Part shown: piece after piece, positions 37,120 to 48,300 of the stretch
Layout: every line of letters begins with the position of its first letter
Position numbering within the stretch: position 1 is the stretch's first letter
DNA from: Psychrobacter sp. LV10R520-6
Lineage (GTDB): Bacteria; Pseudomonadota; Gammaproteobacteria; Pseudomonadales; Moraxellaceae
Direction of reading: 5' to 3'
DNA: 64,000 nucleotides
Assembly: GCF_900182925.1 (NCBI RefSeq)
Contig: NZ_LT900024.1
Coordinates: forward strand, 62,001 to 126,000
The notes under the pieces: generated by a model
The model's input: only the letters and a program-made list of their open reading frames with translations
What the model was told of the DNA's origin: nothing
The model's database searches: none
Made by a program: the position numbers and the translations under genes

Positions 37120-37143
37120 TGAGCACAAGACTGATGTTAGGGC

Positions 37144-37725
37144 TTATTTATTTTGGAACCAGCTATCAGCTTGGCTACGAGCGCTGGCGATATCAGAGCT
37201 AGATAAGTTCAATGCCAATTGCCCAATCTTACCGCGAGCTTTGGTACGTACCTTTTCGTCTAACATGCCATCACGAGCAGCAAGGTCATACCATTTATAA
37301 GCATCGACTAGATTTTTTTGTTTTTCATCTAACAATGCAAGCGTATAGCTGGCACGATTATCGCCGCGCATGGCTGCTTTTTCTAACCAAACGCGAGCTT
37401 GTTGTAAGTTTGGCTTGACGCCTTCACCGCGCAAATACATGATAGCTAGGTTAAGCTGGGCAGGGGCGACGCCTTGTTGTGCTGCTTTGGTATACCACTG
37501 AATCGCTTGCTGAGTATTTTGGGCGATACCTTGGCCTTTTTGTAGGCGTTTGGCTAAGTAGAACTGCGCGTGATCGCTACCTTGGGCGGCGCGGGCAGAC
37601 AATTCACTGATCGGCATAAGCTCAAAACGTGAGGTATCAAGCGGTATGTTTGCGGTCAATTCAGCATTTGCTAGTCCAGCGCAAGAAAAAATAGCAGTGA
37701 ACAAGGCAGCTTTTAATAATTTCAT
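37144..37725 (-). CDS. Secreted Sel1-like repeat protein
   Basis: 193 aa from the ATG at 37725, which has GGAG six bases upstream and a signal peptide ending GLANA; a longer frame to 37806 lacks these. The mature protein consists of Sel1-type TPR repeats: AQFYLAKRLQKGQGIAQNTQ, APAQLNLAIMYLRGEGVKPN, ASYTLALLDEKQKNLVDAY. Such proteins are periplasmic adaptors for protein-protein contacts; no specific partner can be named. Confidence 0.88.
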   Translation of the reverse strand: MKLLKAALFTAIFSCAGLANAELTANIPLDTSRFELMPISELSARAAQGSDHAQFYLAKRLQKGQGIAQNTQQAIQWYTKAAQQGVAPAQLNLAIMYLRGEGVKPNLQQARVWLEKAAMRGDNRASYTLALLDEKQKNLVDAYKWYDLAARDGMLDEKVRTKARGKIGQLALNLSSSDIASARSQADSWFQNK

Positions 37726-37806
37726 AGCGGCTCCAAAAATAGGCAGTTGATAAGCAATGGATAAAGTTATGCCGCTAAAATAAAATTTATATACGGCGGT
37801 AACCAT

Positions 37807-38114
37807 TAAGTTAGACGTTGCAATATTAACTTACCTAAGTATTAGCAACTTTACGCTAATTTAACAGATAAGCGGTTGTAATAAGGGTGTCGTTGACATT
37901 GATTTGATAGCTTACCACCCAAACTTACGAAACTCAAATACTAATTATCTAATTTAACGTAGGCTTGTCTCTTATAGAGTGTAACAAAATCATGCAGTTA
38001 CTAAGCTGTAAGAATATCTAAACAACATATTAAGGTTGGATAGAGTAGTTATTAACTTTATATTATAGCCATAGACTTATGTATTCACAGTCGTAAAGTT
38101 AATTAACAAGCACG
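37807..38114. other. Intergenic region, no gene seen
   Basis: About 300 bp of AT-rich sequence between the Sel1 gene start and the metW stop. No clear hairpin terminator for metW and no gene recognised. Confidence 0.4.
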
Positions 38115-38732
38115 TTAAGCGGGTTGGCGCTTGGTCACTCGATAAATGGCGACATCCGCCAGCAGGTTAGGCGCTTGCCGTATCAATGCGGTCATTAGAG
38201 GCGTATGACCTCTATCAGAATCACTAACGGCAAAGCGGTTGATGATATGAATATCATGCTGCGCACACAGCTGCTCAAAATCTTTAAAGGTACATAAATG
38301 GATATTTGGGGTATTATACCACTCGTAGGGCAGCGCCTCTGAGACCGGCATTAAGCCTTTCAGCCCTAAGTGAATACGGTTTTGCCAATGGGCAAAGTTA
38401 GGGAAGGTGATAACCGCTTCGCGTCCGACTCGTAGCATATCGAGCAGTAGCACGTCGGGAGACTTGACCGCTTGCAGAGCGCGTGCCATAACCACGGTAT
38501 CGAAGCTATTATCCGCGAAACGCCCGAGACCGTCATTAAGGTCTTGCTCAATAATAGAAAGCCCTTTGGCTATCCCATCATTAATCTTCTCTTCGTCAAT
38601 CTCTAACCCGTAGCCCGTGGCGCCTCGATTTTGCTGCAAGTGCGCAAGCAGCTCGCCATTACCACAGCCCAAGTCCAGCACATGCGACTGGGGGGCAATC
38701 CAACGCTCGGCCAATTGATGATCCATTCTCAT
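38115..38732 (-). CDS. metW: Methionine biosynthesis protein MetW
   Basis: 205 aa. The SAM-binding motif is [15 protein letters not shown], with the family segments [32 protein letters not shown] and [16 protein letters not shown]. MetW is needed together with MetX for homoserine acylation in many Proteobacteria. Its start overlaps the metX stop by 4 bp, so they are translated together. Confidence 0.96.
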   Translation of the reverse strand: MRMDHQLAERWIAPQSHVLDLGCGNGELLAHLQQNRGATGYGLEIDEEKINDGIAKGLSIIEQDLNDGLGRFADNSFDTVVMARALQAVKSPDVLLLDMLRVGREAVITFPNFAHWQNRIHLGLKGLMPVSEALPYEWYNTPNIHLCTFKDFEQLCAQHDIHIINRFAVSDSDRGHTPLMTALIRQAPNLLADVAIYRVTKRQPA

Positions 38733-40171
38733 GAGCGTTCTCCTGCGGCTTGATGGCTATCGGTAATAAATGGCGCGCTTAAAAAGCCTTTAACAGCGCC
38801 CATATAACGTGGAATATCGAATAAAAATGAATCATGACCGTGCGGGGCGTCGACGTTGATATAGCTGACCGGTTTGCCAGTTGCCATAAGAGCATTAACA
38901 ATTTCTTGTGAGCGTTCGGGTGCAAAGCGCCAATCGGTGGTAAACGACACTACTAAATACTGGCATTGGGTGTGAGCAAATGCAGCTTTGAGCGCATCAA
39001 GTTCTTGATAGTGCGCGTTGTCGCTGTCATCATTCGCATCGTTGGTATTTATAGCGTCATCAGAGTCACTCTCAGTATCATGGTCAGTGCTACGGTTGCG
39101 CGGTTCTAGTGGTTTTGCTAACAGGCCTGCGAGATTTTCTTTGGTTGGTTCTGATTGCTCGGTTGAAGACTGCTCTATGGGATAGTCGCGAGTTGGATCA
39201 AAATAATCTAAGGCTTTGGTCATCAATAGATAAGTATTGGCATCGAAGTTTTCGCTAAAGCGTTCGCCTTGATAGCGTAGATAGCTCTCAACCTGAAACT
39301 CAACATCATAGCCATACATAAACTTGCCAGATTTTAAATCGCGACCGAATTTTGCTTTCATGGCATCATCGGTTAAATAAGTGATGTGACCGACCATCCG
39401 CGCTAAGATAAGACCGCGGCGTGGATAAGTACCTGCTTGTAGATAGCGTCCTTCTTTAAAATCTGGATCCGATAAAATAGACTGGCGCGCGACTTCATTA
39501 AAGGCAATATTTTGTGCCGATAGCTTAGGGGTACAAGCGATAACCACGCAACGTTTTAGGCGGTTTGGATAATCTACTGCCCATTGTAGCGCCTGCATAC
39601 CACCCATTGAACCACCGACAATCGCGTGCCAAATATCAATGCCTAAGCGGTCTGATAACATAGCCTGGGTTTTGACCCAGTCTTTAATCGTAATTAGAGG
39701 AAAATCGGGGCCATAAGGGCGCGGGTTTCCTGTTTTAGTGCTGTCGGCTTTGGTACTGTCCGTATTAACACTGTCCGGATTAATAGTCGTTGGGCCAGTA
39801 GAGCCAAAGCAGCTGCCAATATTATTGACACACACCACAAAGAATTGGTTGGTATCGATGGCCTTGTTTGGCCCAATCATATTGTCCCACCAGCCCGATT
39901 TTTTGTCATCGCTACTGTAGAAGCCTGCCGCATGGTGACTGCCAGACAAGGCATGGCAAATCAATACGGCGTTTGAATGGTCGCTATTTAGCGTGCCATA
40001 AGTCTCTACTATCAAGTCAAACGAGGGCAGCGTACGATTACATTCTAAGGTCAATGGCTCAGAAAAATGAAAATTTTGGGGCGTGACAATGCCCACTGAG
40101 CCAGTTGATCCAGCCGAGTGAGGGCGATCATTAGTGGAGTGGTCACTGGTAATATTAGGACATGCGTTCAA
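38729..40171 (-). CDS. metX: Homoserine O-acyltransferase MetX with two extra low-complexity insertions
   Basis: About 480 aa, against roughly 370-390 for normal MetX. No ATG exists near the N-terminus; the TTG at 40171 is chosen because GAGG lies five bases upstream (TTG at 40189 is the alternative). The alpha/beta hydrolase triad is visible: Ser in [11 protein letters not shown], Asp in [11 protein letters not shown], His in DAPHGHDSF. Two insertions stand out: a Thr/Asp/Ser/Lys repeat ([13 protein letters not shown] 39731-39775) and an acidic Ser/Asn/Asp stretch of about 60 residues between DPTRDY and LKAAFAHT (DNA 38993-39181). Both fall at surface loops by position in the family. It activates homoserine for methionine synthesis, in operon with metW. 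Confidence 0.94.
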   Translation of the reverse strand: MNACPNITSDHSTNDRPHSAGSTGSVGIVTPQNFHFSEPLTLECNRTLPSFDLIVETYGTLNSDHSNAVLICHALSGSHHAAGFYSSDDKKSGWWDNMIGPNKAIDTNQFFVVCVNNIGSCFGSTGPTTINPDSVNTDSTKADSTKTGNPRPYGPDFPLITIKDWVKTQAMLSDRLGIDIWHAIVGGSMGGMQALQWAVDYPNRLKRCVVIACTPKLSAQNIAFNEVARQSILSDPDFKEGRYLQAGTYPRRGLILARMVGHITYLTDDAMKAKFGRDLKSGKFMYGYDVEFQVESYLRYQGERFSENFDANTYLLMTKALDYFDPTRDYPIEQSSTEQSEPTKENLAGLLAKPLEPRNRSTDHDTESDSDDAINTNDANDDSDNAHYQELDALKAAFAHTQCQYLVVSFTTDWRFAPERSQEIVNALMATGKPVSYINVDAPHGHDSFLFDIPRYMGAVKGFLSAPFITDSHQAAGERS

Positions 40172-40189
40172 AGCTACCTCGCAAAACAA

Positions 40190-40649
40190 CAGTCATCAAT
40201 AAAAATAAAAAACCATAGGCAATATACCACCCTACAGCTCTGTTTGCCTATTGTATGGCGATGCGCTTATGAGTACAACCTCCGCGCTGGTCTATTCTAC
40301 GATACTGAAATAAGAATTCTCTAACACGCTATTAAAGTTACTGCATTTATTATCCTAAAGTAACGTTCATTGAATGGCTTATACTTTTGCGATGCGTTCA
40401 TCATTGATAAAATGCTACACTAAGAAGGCTTGACAGCCGTATTATTTGGTCATCATTTCTTATATACTCTAATTAACGTTATTTTAATAATAACCAAGTG
40501 TTGTTAACTATAACTTAATGGCAGCTTACTCTGTATCTTGACCTGCTTTGCTGTTTTAATAATGCTTTGACAACGTAACCGCTTTCTTTATCCTATTAAT
40601 TCTAATATCTACTTACAACCACTTATCACTACTTATAAAATGTGACGCT
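40190..40649. other. Divergent intergenic region between metX and hemH
   Basis: About 460 bp without a recognised gene. It should contain the metXW promoter. No SAM riboswitch features were recognised. Confidence 0.4.
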
Positions 40650-41669
40650 ATGAAACCTGATCTGCCCCCACGTATTGCCGTCTTATTAATCAATCTTGGT
40701 ACGCCTGATGAGCCTACTGCACCAGCGGTACGGCGTTATTTACGTCAGTTTTTATCAGACCCACGGGTAATCGAAATTCCTAAGTTTTTATGGGCGATTA
40801 TTCTTAATCTATTTGTATTGCCCAGCCGCCCCAAACGCGTGGCAAAAGCTTATGCCAGCATTTGGGATGGCGATTCGCCGATGCGCAATATCCTTAATAA
40901 GCAGGTTGAGATGTTGCAGCCACGTTTGGCTGAGACTGCCTCTCCTTTTCGAGTGTCTGTCCATTCAGCGATGAGCTATGGCAATCCAGGCTTGCCTGAC
41001 GTTATGGATAAGCTGCGAGCTGAAGGTGTTGATCACTTTGTTATGTTGCCGGTATTTCCACAGTATTCAGCGACCTCAACCGGCGCAGTTTATGATGCGA
41101 TTACTAAATGGTCACTTAAGCAGCGTAACTTGCCTAACATCACGATAGTAAAAGATTATTTTGCCCATCCGCTATATATTAAAGCACTCGCGGATAGTAT
41201 TCGCCGCTTTCAAGCTAAGCATGGCAAGCCTGAAAAGTTAATGTTTAGCTTTCATGGTATTCCGCAGCCGTATATGGATAAAGGCGATCCGTATCCTAGG
41301 CGCTGTAAATGTACCGCTGCACAAGTGGCTCATGAGCTGGGGCTTAATGAGGACGAATGGATTATTAGCTTCCAATCCCGCTTTGGTAAGCAAGAATGGG
41401 TGAAGCCTTATACCGACGTAATATTAGATGAATGGGCCAAGTCCGGCGTGCGCTCAGTACAAATTCTCAGCCCTGCATTTTCAGCGGATTGTTTAGAGAC
41501 GCTAGAGGAATTAGCAATTGAGAACCGTGAGAACTTTATCGAAGCAGGCGGCGAAGAATATCACTATATCCCAGCGTTGAACGCAGATGAAGCACACATT
41601 GATTTGTTAGAAGCTATGAGCGCGCCCTTGGTAAAAGGTTGGGCAGGAACATTAGATGGTTGGGCCTAG
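40650..41669 (+). CDS. hemH: Ferrochelatase
   Basis: 339 aa. Family motifs: [31 protein letters not shown], the metal-binding His in [16 protein letters not shown], and [15 protein letters not shown] containing the conserved acidic residues. It inserts ferrous iron into protoporphyrin IX as the last step of haem synthesis, at the inner face of the membrane. It is monocistronic; no strong ribosome site is seen before the ATG. Confidence 0.97.
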   Translation: MKPDLPPRIAVLLINLGTPDEPTAPAVRRYLRQFLSDPRVIEIPKFLWAIILNLFVLPSRPKRVAKAYASIWDGDSPMRNILNKQVEMLQPRLAETASPFRVSVHSAMSYGNPGLPDVMDKLRAEGVDHFVMLPVFPQYSATSTGAVYDAITKWSLKQRNLPNITIVKDYFAHPLYIKALADSIRRFQAKHGKPEKLMFSFHGIPQPYMDKGDPYPRRCKCTAAQVAHELGLNEDEWIISFQSRFGKQEWVKPYTDVILDEWAKSGVRSVQILSPAFSADCLETLEELAIENRENFIEAGGEEYHYIPALNADEAHIDLLEAMSAPLVKGWAGTLDGWA

Positions 41670-41699
41670 TTGCTATTCTGAGTAAGTCATAAAATTTTA

Positions 41700-41732
41700 A
41701 AAAATACCGGACATGATGTTCGGTATTTTTTT
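41700..41732 (+). terminator. Terminator of hemH
   Basis: AAAATACCGGACAT pairs with ATGTTCGGTATTTT (one G-T pair) around a single G, followed by T residues. Confidence 0.88.
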
Positions 41733-41903
41733 GGCTTAATTTTCTTAATAAAAACTAGACTAATGAAATAAAGTTGGGATTTTAAATATTAATGTGTAAG
41801 ACTGTCGACAAAAGAAAATAATAGTACTTCTGAATTTTATAATATTGACATTTTATTTTTACTTACTCTGGTTTTATTTTTAACAGCAACTTTGAGGCTT
41901 ATG

Positions 41904-42887
41904 ATGTCTATATCCAATAATTCAGACCTACCAGACCCAAATGTATCGCTACAAAAGTCTAATAACGTTCCGCCAGATTTACCATCAACTGACAAATATG
42001 GCGACCTTCTGCCGCAGCTGTTGTCTGAGCCAAACTCCTGTGAAGCAGCGGCTGGCATCAGTTGGCTAATGAAAGCGGCGAGTATGATCAAACAGAATTT
42101 TTTACTTTGGTTGGGTATCAGTCTGACATTTTTATTTATTGTCGGGATATTAGGTAATATTCCGGTTATCGGCTTCATTTTCAGTCTTATGGGATTGATA
42201 TTTGTTGGCGGTATTATGAAAGGTTGTGCGGCGCAAGCTCAAGGTGAAGAGCTTAGGTTTGATCATTTATTCTCAGGATTTAAGACTCATCTACAGCCCC
42301 TTATTATTCTCTGCTTACTTTACATAGTAGGCATCGTTATTGCGTTGATACCGCTGTTCCTAGCGTTTGGTAGTCTATTTTTGTCGATACTATTCGATAA
42401 TAGTATGTCAAACATTAATAATTTTTCAATAGCGGCTATATTAGTTGGCTTGTTGTTATCATTGCTATTAATCATTCCTTTGATGATGATTATTTGGTTT
42501 GCACCACCGTTGATTGTATTGCACGACTTAGACGCTATTAGTGCGATGAAAAAAAGCTTTCAAGGTTTCTATAGTCGATTCAATTTAAAAACGATACAGT
42601 GCTACTGGGATGAATTTTTTGCAGCCTCTGTCCCGCTTGCGAACAGCACGCAAGAAAAAATTATACCAGTAGCACGCTGCTATACACGACTCTCTTTTAT
42701 TGTGAACTGACTATATGCCAATATGATACCCATGACGGTCTGTGGATTGGTAAGCGCTATCGTATTAACTGTTTTTGTGGTAGTTACTTTAGGTTTTGGT
42801 ATTATCGTCGTGGTTCCACTAATAATAGTGACCTATTACACCAGCTACCGTGATGTTTGGACGGATCAGCCCTTATCGGCAGCATAA
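41904..42887 (+). pseudogene. BPSS1780-family membrane protein gene disrupted by a MITE
   Basis: The start is the second of two adjacent ATGs, six bases after GAGG. A hydrophilic N-terminus of about 45 residues is followed by membrane helices (FLLWLGISLTFLFIVGILG, IIPLMMIIWFAPPLIVLHDL) of the BPSS1780/YciC-like type. At 42570 the frame enters a 146-bp palindromic element and stops at 42708-42710. Beyond the element the same frame continues (MIPMTVCGLVSAIVLTV, then TYYTSYRDVWTDQPLSAA and stop at 42885-42887). Removing 42570-42713 rejoins GFY and ANMIPMTV exactly. Translation as it stands gives a protein lacking its last helices. Confidence 0.85.
42570..42715. mobile_element. Correia-like MITE inserted at a TA dinucleotide
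   Basis: The 146-bp element begins TATAGTCGATTCAATTTAAA and ends with the imperfect complement (reverse complement of the end: TATAGTCAGTTCACAATAAA). Second-level inverted repeats are GTGCTACTGG (42600-42609 region) with CCAGTAGCAC (42665-42674 region), AATTTTTT with AAAAAATT, and CTTGCG with CGCAAG at the centre. TA is present at both ends, consistent with a TA target duplication. It encodes no transposase. Size, TATAG/CTATA termini and palindromic build match Correia elements of Neisseria, although the interior sequence differs. Confidence 0.8.
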
Positions 42888-42939
42888 ATTGAGTTTAACT
42901 GCGCCATAGTGATAATTTTATTTATACGGCTCTCAAAAT

Positions 42940-42977
42940 AAAAAAGCACGCTTACTATAATTAAGCGTGCTTTTTTA
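42940..42977. terminator. Bidirectional terminator next to the disrupted membrane protein gene
   Basis: AAAAAAGCACGCTTA pairs with TAAGCGTGCTTTTTT around a seven-base loop; it serves the rightward membrane gene and the leftward acidic protein gene. Confidence 0.92.
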
Positions 42978-42999
42978 TTGACTATAGGATAGCTAGATT

Positions 43000-43317
43000 T
43001 TATAGATCATTTTCATTGCTATGTTCTGCCGCATCTCTATCCGCAATATCGACAATATCAGGATAGTCGCTATCATCTAAATTGTCTTCGACTAACACTT
43101 CATCAACGCGGGCTTCATCAATATTTTGACGGTGCATCGGCGTAAGACCTTGAGTGGCATCGTTGCCTGCTTGCGAGTTATCAAATCCTGCGCTATTGTC
43201 AATGACATCATCATTATCAATAGTATGTAGCATAGGGTTGTCTAAATCGACTTGCTGATTGTTATTGCCGTCGATGCGGTTTTGTTCATCAGGTAACGGG
43301 GTTTTTGAGTTGTCCAT
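43000..43317 (-). CDS. Small acidic hypothetical protein
   Basis: 105 aa from the ATG at 43317, with AAGGA seven bases upstream; the frame extends further to 43356 without a better site. The composition is extreme: Asp, Asn and Glu dominate and no hydrophobic core is apparent, so it is probably disordered (NMxxD-rich segments such as DDSDYPDIVDIADRDAAE). No family recognised. It is a single-gene unit between two terminators, which supports it being a real gene. Confidence 0.65.
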   Translation of the reverse strand: MDNSKTPLPDEQNRIDGNNNQQVDLDNPMLHTIDNDDVIDNSAGFDNSQAGNDATQGLTPMHRQNIDEARVDEVLVEDNLDDSDYPDIVDIADRDAAEHSNENDL

Positions 43318-43478
43318 GATATCTTCCTTAGTTTTCATTAAAAGTAAGTCATTCATACATATTAAAACTTTGAGTACTGTACTATTTAGTTTGTATGGTT
43401 ATGCTCTTTATCGCTAGTAGTAAGGTGTCACAGCATGTTCAAAAAATGTAAGGCTAATAAAAATACAAAACACTCAAA

Positions 43479-43518
43479 TAATAATAACGGCTACTCATAT
43501 TGGGCAGCCGTTATTATT
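43479..43518. terminator. Terminator after the SDR gene
   Basis: AATAATAACGGCT pairs with AGCCGTTATTATT around a 14-base loop; it ends the leftward SDR transcript. Confidence 0.85.
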
Positions 43519-43554
43519 TTGCATTAGAGCTGAATTTTATAATTGACTTAAATA

Positions 43555-44343
43555 CTACTTCGCACCGACTCTACTATTGACCCAACGCAAGAGTGGGTCA
43601 GGCGTAACTTGTGAGAGTTTTTGTAATACTTTGGCTGGCATACCGATAGGATAGTGGGTACGTGATAGCTTACGATTGGCGCTACCGCTAAGTTTGCACA
43701 AGGTTTTAGCGACATCATCAACGGTCAGGTTGATACCTAAGCGATCAATGCTGGTAACGCTCACGTCTTTGGTCATATCGGTCTTGACCCAAAGCGGCAT
43801 CACATCAATGACCTTAATACCAAGTTCAGCGTATTCAATATTAAGCGCTTCCGTTAAACCACGTACAAAGAACTTACTGGCAGAATAAGGCGCAATTTCA
43901 GACTGACCATAGATAGCAGAGGCGGAGGATACGTTAATAATTTTACTGTTTTTGGCATCTGCTAAATAAGGGGCTAGCTTATGACAGCCAATCAATACCC
44001 CTTTACAGTTAATATCAACCAGCGACAACTGCTTATCCAAATCGGTGGTAGGTAGCACGCCACTGATTAATATGCCGGCGTTATTAATCAGCGTATCAAT
44101 GCTGCCAAAGTTATCAATCATGTGTTCAATGGCTGTGTCCCATGCCTCAGGCTCAGTCACATCGAGATGACCCTGGACGATGCGCTTATTCTTTAGCGCT
44201 TTTTTAAACACTTTATCATTGACCGCGCGCTCAAGCTCAGCGGTATCGATATCAAAAAGGCCAACGCTATGACCTTTTGCTGCCAGTTGTTTGGCAGTTG
44301 CTAGACCGATACCGCGTGATGCGCCAGTGATTAATATATTCAT
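43555..44343 (-). CDS. Short-chain dehydrogenase/reductase
   Basis: 262 aa classical SDR. The NAD(P)-binding motif is TGASRGIGLATA, NNAG is in LINNAGIL, and the catalytic Ser-Tyr-Lys is in NVSSASAIYGQ and YSASKFF. An Asp after the second strand (GLFDIDTAEL) favours NAD over NADP. The C-terminal region (PAKVLQKLSQVTPDPLLRW) suggests membrane association as in related SDRs of this length. The substrate is unknown. Confidence 0.9.
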   Translation of the reverse strand: MNILITGASRGIGLATAKQLAAKGHSVGLFDIDTAELERAVNDKVFKKALKNKRIVQGHLDVTEPEAWDTAIEHMIDNFGSIDTLINNAGILISGVLPTTDLDKQLSLVDINCKGVLIGCHKLAPYLADAKNSKIINVSSASAIYGQSEIAPYSASKFFVRGLTEALNIEYAELGIKVIDVMPLWVKTDMTKDVSVTSIDRLGINLTVDDVAKTLCKLSGSANRKLSRTHYPIGMPAKVLQKLSQVTPDPLLRWVNSRVGAK

Positions 44344-44574
44344 AGTGACTCACTTAATAGTTATTAATAACGATTATCGCTTTTTGCTTTCATTTTTAGT
44401 ATAGCAAATTACTGACAAAAGACTAATAGTAAGACAAAACGGCAACGTCGACTTTATAACTTGCTTGTACGCATGCCTAGGGTTAAGAAGAGGAGATAAG
44501 GTCATGGCTACCGTTCAGGACATTGTTTGTTACTGTGGCTTTTGATACTGCGCCGCTTGCTATTGCATAGTTAC

Positions 44575-45123
44575 TTATTGCATAGTTACGTTATTGCGAG
44601 TAACATCAAAATCGGGTCTATTCGCTAAGCGTGATTCAAAATCCGCTAATGTAAAGGTCCATAAATAAATCAAGGCGACAATATAGATTACATTTTCAGC
44701 CAGTTCTTCGATGATGATACCCAAGGAATAGGGGAACATAATGGCGTTTTCTCCCATATATTGAATGAGCACTAAAACCGTAACGCCAAGATATAGCAAT
44801 CGGGAGATGTTCTTTAAAACGGTCCAAAAATAACGCCATGAGTAAGCCAATAAGCCAAGCATAACAATGATGATGACTAAGAGAACCATATCCTCCCACC
44901 AATCGTATGAATAACCTAGAAATATAAAGTCGCTTGGTACCATTGAATCTAACAAATAGCTCAACTCTCTACGAATAGCGCTAATGAATATTAGAACTGA
45001 TGCCAACCACAAGTATCGCCCCTGTTTGAGGCGACTTTGTATAGCATATTGCATACAACGCAGCAAACACAGGACTAAGACAGTTGCCTCACCAATTTCG
45101 ATGATACTGTTTTCAGTAAAAAT
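44575..45123 (-). CDS. Integral membrane protein of unknown function, probable ATT start
   Basis: Up to 183 aa with four or five hydrophobic segments and no recognised family. Conventional starts (TTG 45066, ATG 45054) have no ribosome site and cut off an upstream hydrophobic helix (IIEIGEATVLVLCLLR). The frame stays open upstream without any ATG, GTG or TTG until past GGAGAG at 45130-45135, which is six bases before an ATT at 45123. That placement gives a complete first helix, so an ATT start is proposed. Arg/Glu in a helix (ISAIRRELSYLLDS) and EELAENVIYIVAL may be functional. It lies downstream of polA's terminator. Confidence 0.65.
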   Translation of the reverse strand: MFTENSIIEIGEATVLVLCLLRCMQYAIQSRLKQGRYLWLASVLIFISAIRRELSYLLDSMVPSDFIFLGYSYDWWEDMVLLVIIIVMLGLLAYSWRYFWTVLKNISRLLYLGVTVLVLIQYMGENAIMFPYSLGIIIEELAENVIYIVALIYLWTFTLADFESRLANRPDFDVTRNNVTMQ

Positions 45124-45151
45124 GGTAATCTCTCCGTATATAATGAATAAA

Positions 45152-45175
45152 AAAGTGAGCCCGAAAGCTCACTTT
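45152..45175 (-). terminator. Terminator of polA
   Basis: AAAGTGAGC pairs with GCTCACTTT around CCGAAA; the leftward transcript has a U run after it. Confidence 0.85.
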
Positions 45176-45378
45176 AAACGTTGAATATTCCCTGCAAAAA
45201 GAATAGTTTAACGTAGGTCTATTATATTGCTAATCTCAATATCCTGTCAGCATTAAATCTGAACGCCACAGATTCAATAAATTTTAAAAATCTATTAACG
45301 CTTTTTTAGTATATTGTGTTGAATCCAAATAAAGCAATACAAAAAAGTCATGCCATTCGACTGTTAATGCGACTCTCT

Positions 45379-48300
45379 TTAATGCGCCTCATCCCAATTC
45401 TGACCAATATCGGTCTCAACCAATAATGGTACGGCAAAGTCCACATCCCAACCTTTATCTTTCGCGGTTACTGACAAGACTTCTTGCATGGCGTTTGTAA
45501 CCAGTTGGGCGATTTCATCAGCCTTGTCGGCATCGACTTCGAATACCAGTTCATCATGGACCTGTAGCAGCATTTTTGCCTGCGATTTTGGCAATACTTT
45601 ATCTACTGCAATCATCGCCAGCTTAATAATATCTGCGGCTGAGCCTTGTAATGGCGCATTAATAGCAGCGCGTTCAGCACCTTGCTTGACCATGCGATTG
45701 CTATTATTAATATCAGGCGTGTAGAGCTTACGGGCTAATAAGGTTTCGACATAGCCTTTTTCATATGCGCTGGCACGAGTATTTATCATATATTCTTTGA
45801 CACTAGGATAACGATTGAAGTACATATCGATATAGTCCTGCGCCTCGCCGCGACTCATCTGGAGTTGCTTGGCCAGTCCAAAGGCGCTCATGCCGTATAA
45901 CAGCCCGAAGTTGATAGCTTTGGCATTACGGCGTTCAGTAGCACTAACTTCATCCACAGTTTTGCCCAATACTTCAGCAGCAGTAGCGGTGTGAATATCC
46001 AGCCCTTCGTTAAAGGCTCGGGTCAGATTTTTATCGCCCGAGAAATGCGCCATTAGTCTTAGCTCAATTTGCGAGTAATCCGCTGCTAAAATAACGCGGC
46101 CTTCTGGAGCGATAAAGGCTTGGCGAATCAGGCGACCGGTGGCAGTGCGAATAGGAATATTCTGCAAGTTAGGATCTGTTGATGACAGTCTACCGGTACT
46201 GGTCAGCGCTTGATGATAGCTGGTATGAACGCGATCAGTCTTAGCGTCTGCGACCGCATCAAGCGCATCGGTATAAGTGCTTTTAAGTTTCGCTAAGCTG
46301 CGATATTCCAAGACAATATCAGCCAGGGGGTGGTCAATCTTGGACAATACCGCTTCGCCAGTTGAGTACTGACCCGATTTAGTCTTTTTACCACCGACGA
46401 CCTCGAGCTTATCAAATAACATCTCACCCAGCTGTTTAGGAGAGCCTACATTAAATTCTTCGCCAGCCACTTCATAAGCACGCTGCTCTAACGCTATAAT
46501 TTCTTCATCAAAACGTTTTGATAACTCATTTAAAAACGAGCGCTTAATTAAGATACCGTGAGCTTCCATCTGACATAAAATCTCTGCAGTTGGGATTTCT
46601 AACTCGTGCAATAACTTAGCATTGTTATTAAGGCCGTTATCATCGTCGGCAAGTTTTTTGCTAAAAATATCAAACAACTGGTAAGTAATATCCGCATCTT
46701 CACAGGCGTAGTCGCTAGCAATATCAATAGCGACCTGATCGAATGTCACCTGCTTAGCGCCCTTACCGGCGACATCTTCATAAGTAATGGTTTGCTTTTG
46801 CAAATAATGCCGTGCCAAATCGTCCATACCGTGACGGGTAATCGCCGCATTAATCACATAGCTGGCAAGCATGGTATCCATTGCCCAGTTATTTTTTGAC
46901 TGCTGACTGTCTTTCTTGGCAGCGTCTTCATCAACAGGGGCATGAATATCTCCCACCAAATCAATATCGTAATGACTTAGAATGTGGGCATCATATTTAA
47001 GATGCTGGCCAATTTTACCAATATTTGAATTTTCTAAAATGGGTTTTAGGCGGGCGAGGACCGTATCGCGATTAAGTTGCTTTGCGGTTAGCTCATCACC
47101 TTCTAAACTGTGGGTTAGTGGAATGTAATAGGCTTCATGCGCTTGCATCGCAAAAGACAATCCAACCAATTCAGCCTGTCGCCAATAAACACTGGTGGTT
47201 TCGGTATCGATAACAAAGTGCGGGGCGGCTTCTAACTGCTCAACTAAGCCATCAAAAGCAGGTACATCTAAAATGGTATGCCATGCTTTGTCATGATGCT
47301 TACTGTTTTTGACATTATCAATTTTGGTGGACTGTAATGATTTGGCGATTTGCGCTTGTGATTCGGTTTCTGCTTGTCTAGCAGCGACGTCGTTTGTTCC
47401 TTGGCCATTTGCAGGATGATTGGGATGATCAAGCGAGGCCAGCTCATTCTTAAACTCAAGCTCGCCATATAAGTCACGTAGCTCGTCAATATAGGCGCAA
47501 GGGTCCGTATTAATCTTTAGGTCGCCCCAATCTTGGCCGATATCCAAGTCAGTAACGATAGTCGCCAGCTGAGCATTCAATGGAATATCGTCTGCATATT
47601 CGACCAAGTTTTTCGCCCCACGACCTTTAATATCCGCGACGTTTTGCAACATATTCTTTATATTGCCATATTCATTAAGCAAATCCTTGGCGGTCTTTTT
47701 GCCAATGCCCGGTACGCCTTTGATACCGTCAGACGAGTCGCCCATCAAGGTTAAAAAATCAATCATCTGATCCGGTTTAATACCAAATTTATCGACCACC
47801 CCTTGGCTATCGGTAATTTTACCCGTGAAGCTGTCTTCCAAAATCACGCAGTCATTGACCAGTTGTGCCATATCTTTATCACCGGTCGATATGACCACAT
47901 GATGACCTTCGGCAACGGCACGATGCGCCAATGTACCGATAATATCATCGGCCTCCGCGCCTTCAATACGTAGTAGCGGAATGCCCAAAGCAGTCACCAA
48001 ACGATGGAGGTAAGGTATTTGCTGCGCCAGCTCAATATCCATCGGTGGGCGGGCGGCTTTGTAGTCCGTAGACAAATGATGACGAAAAGTGGGCGATTTG
48101 GTATCAAAACAGACCGCCATATGAGTCGGATGATAGCGCCGCATGACTTTCAATAGTGCATTTAACGTACCGCGAATAGCGTTGGTATGCTGACCTTGAG
48201 TGGTCATCATTGGCGGTAGGGCATGATAAGTGCGAAATAGATAATAAGAGCCATCGACTAAGATAAATGGCGGCTTGTCCTTGTCCACGTGACTGGTGTC

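Noticed and set aside
41732..41903. Frameshift or sequencing error as the cause of the broken BPSS1780-family gene
   Set aside because: The break is explained fully by the inserted palindromic element at 42570-42715; the frame on both sides is intact and in register.
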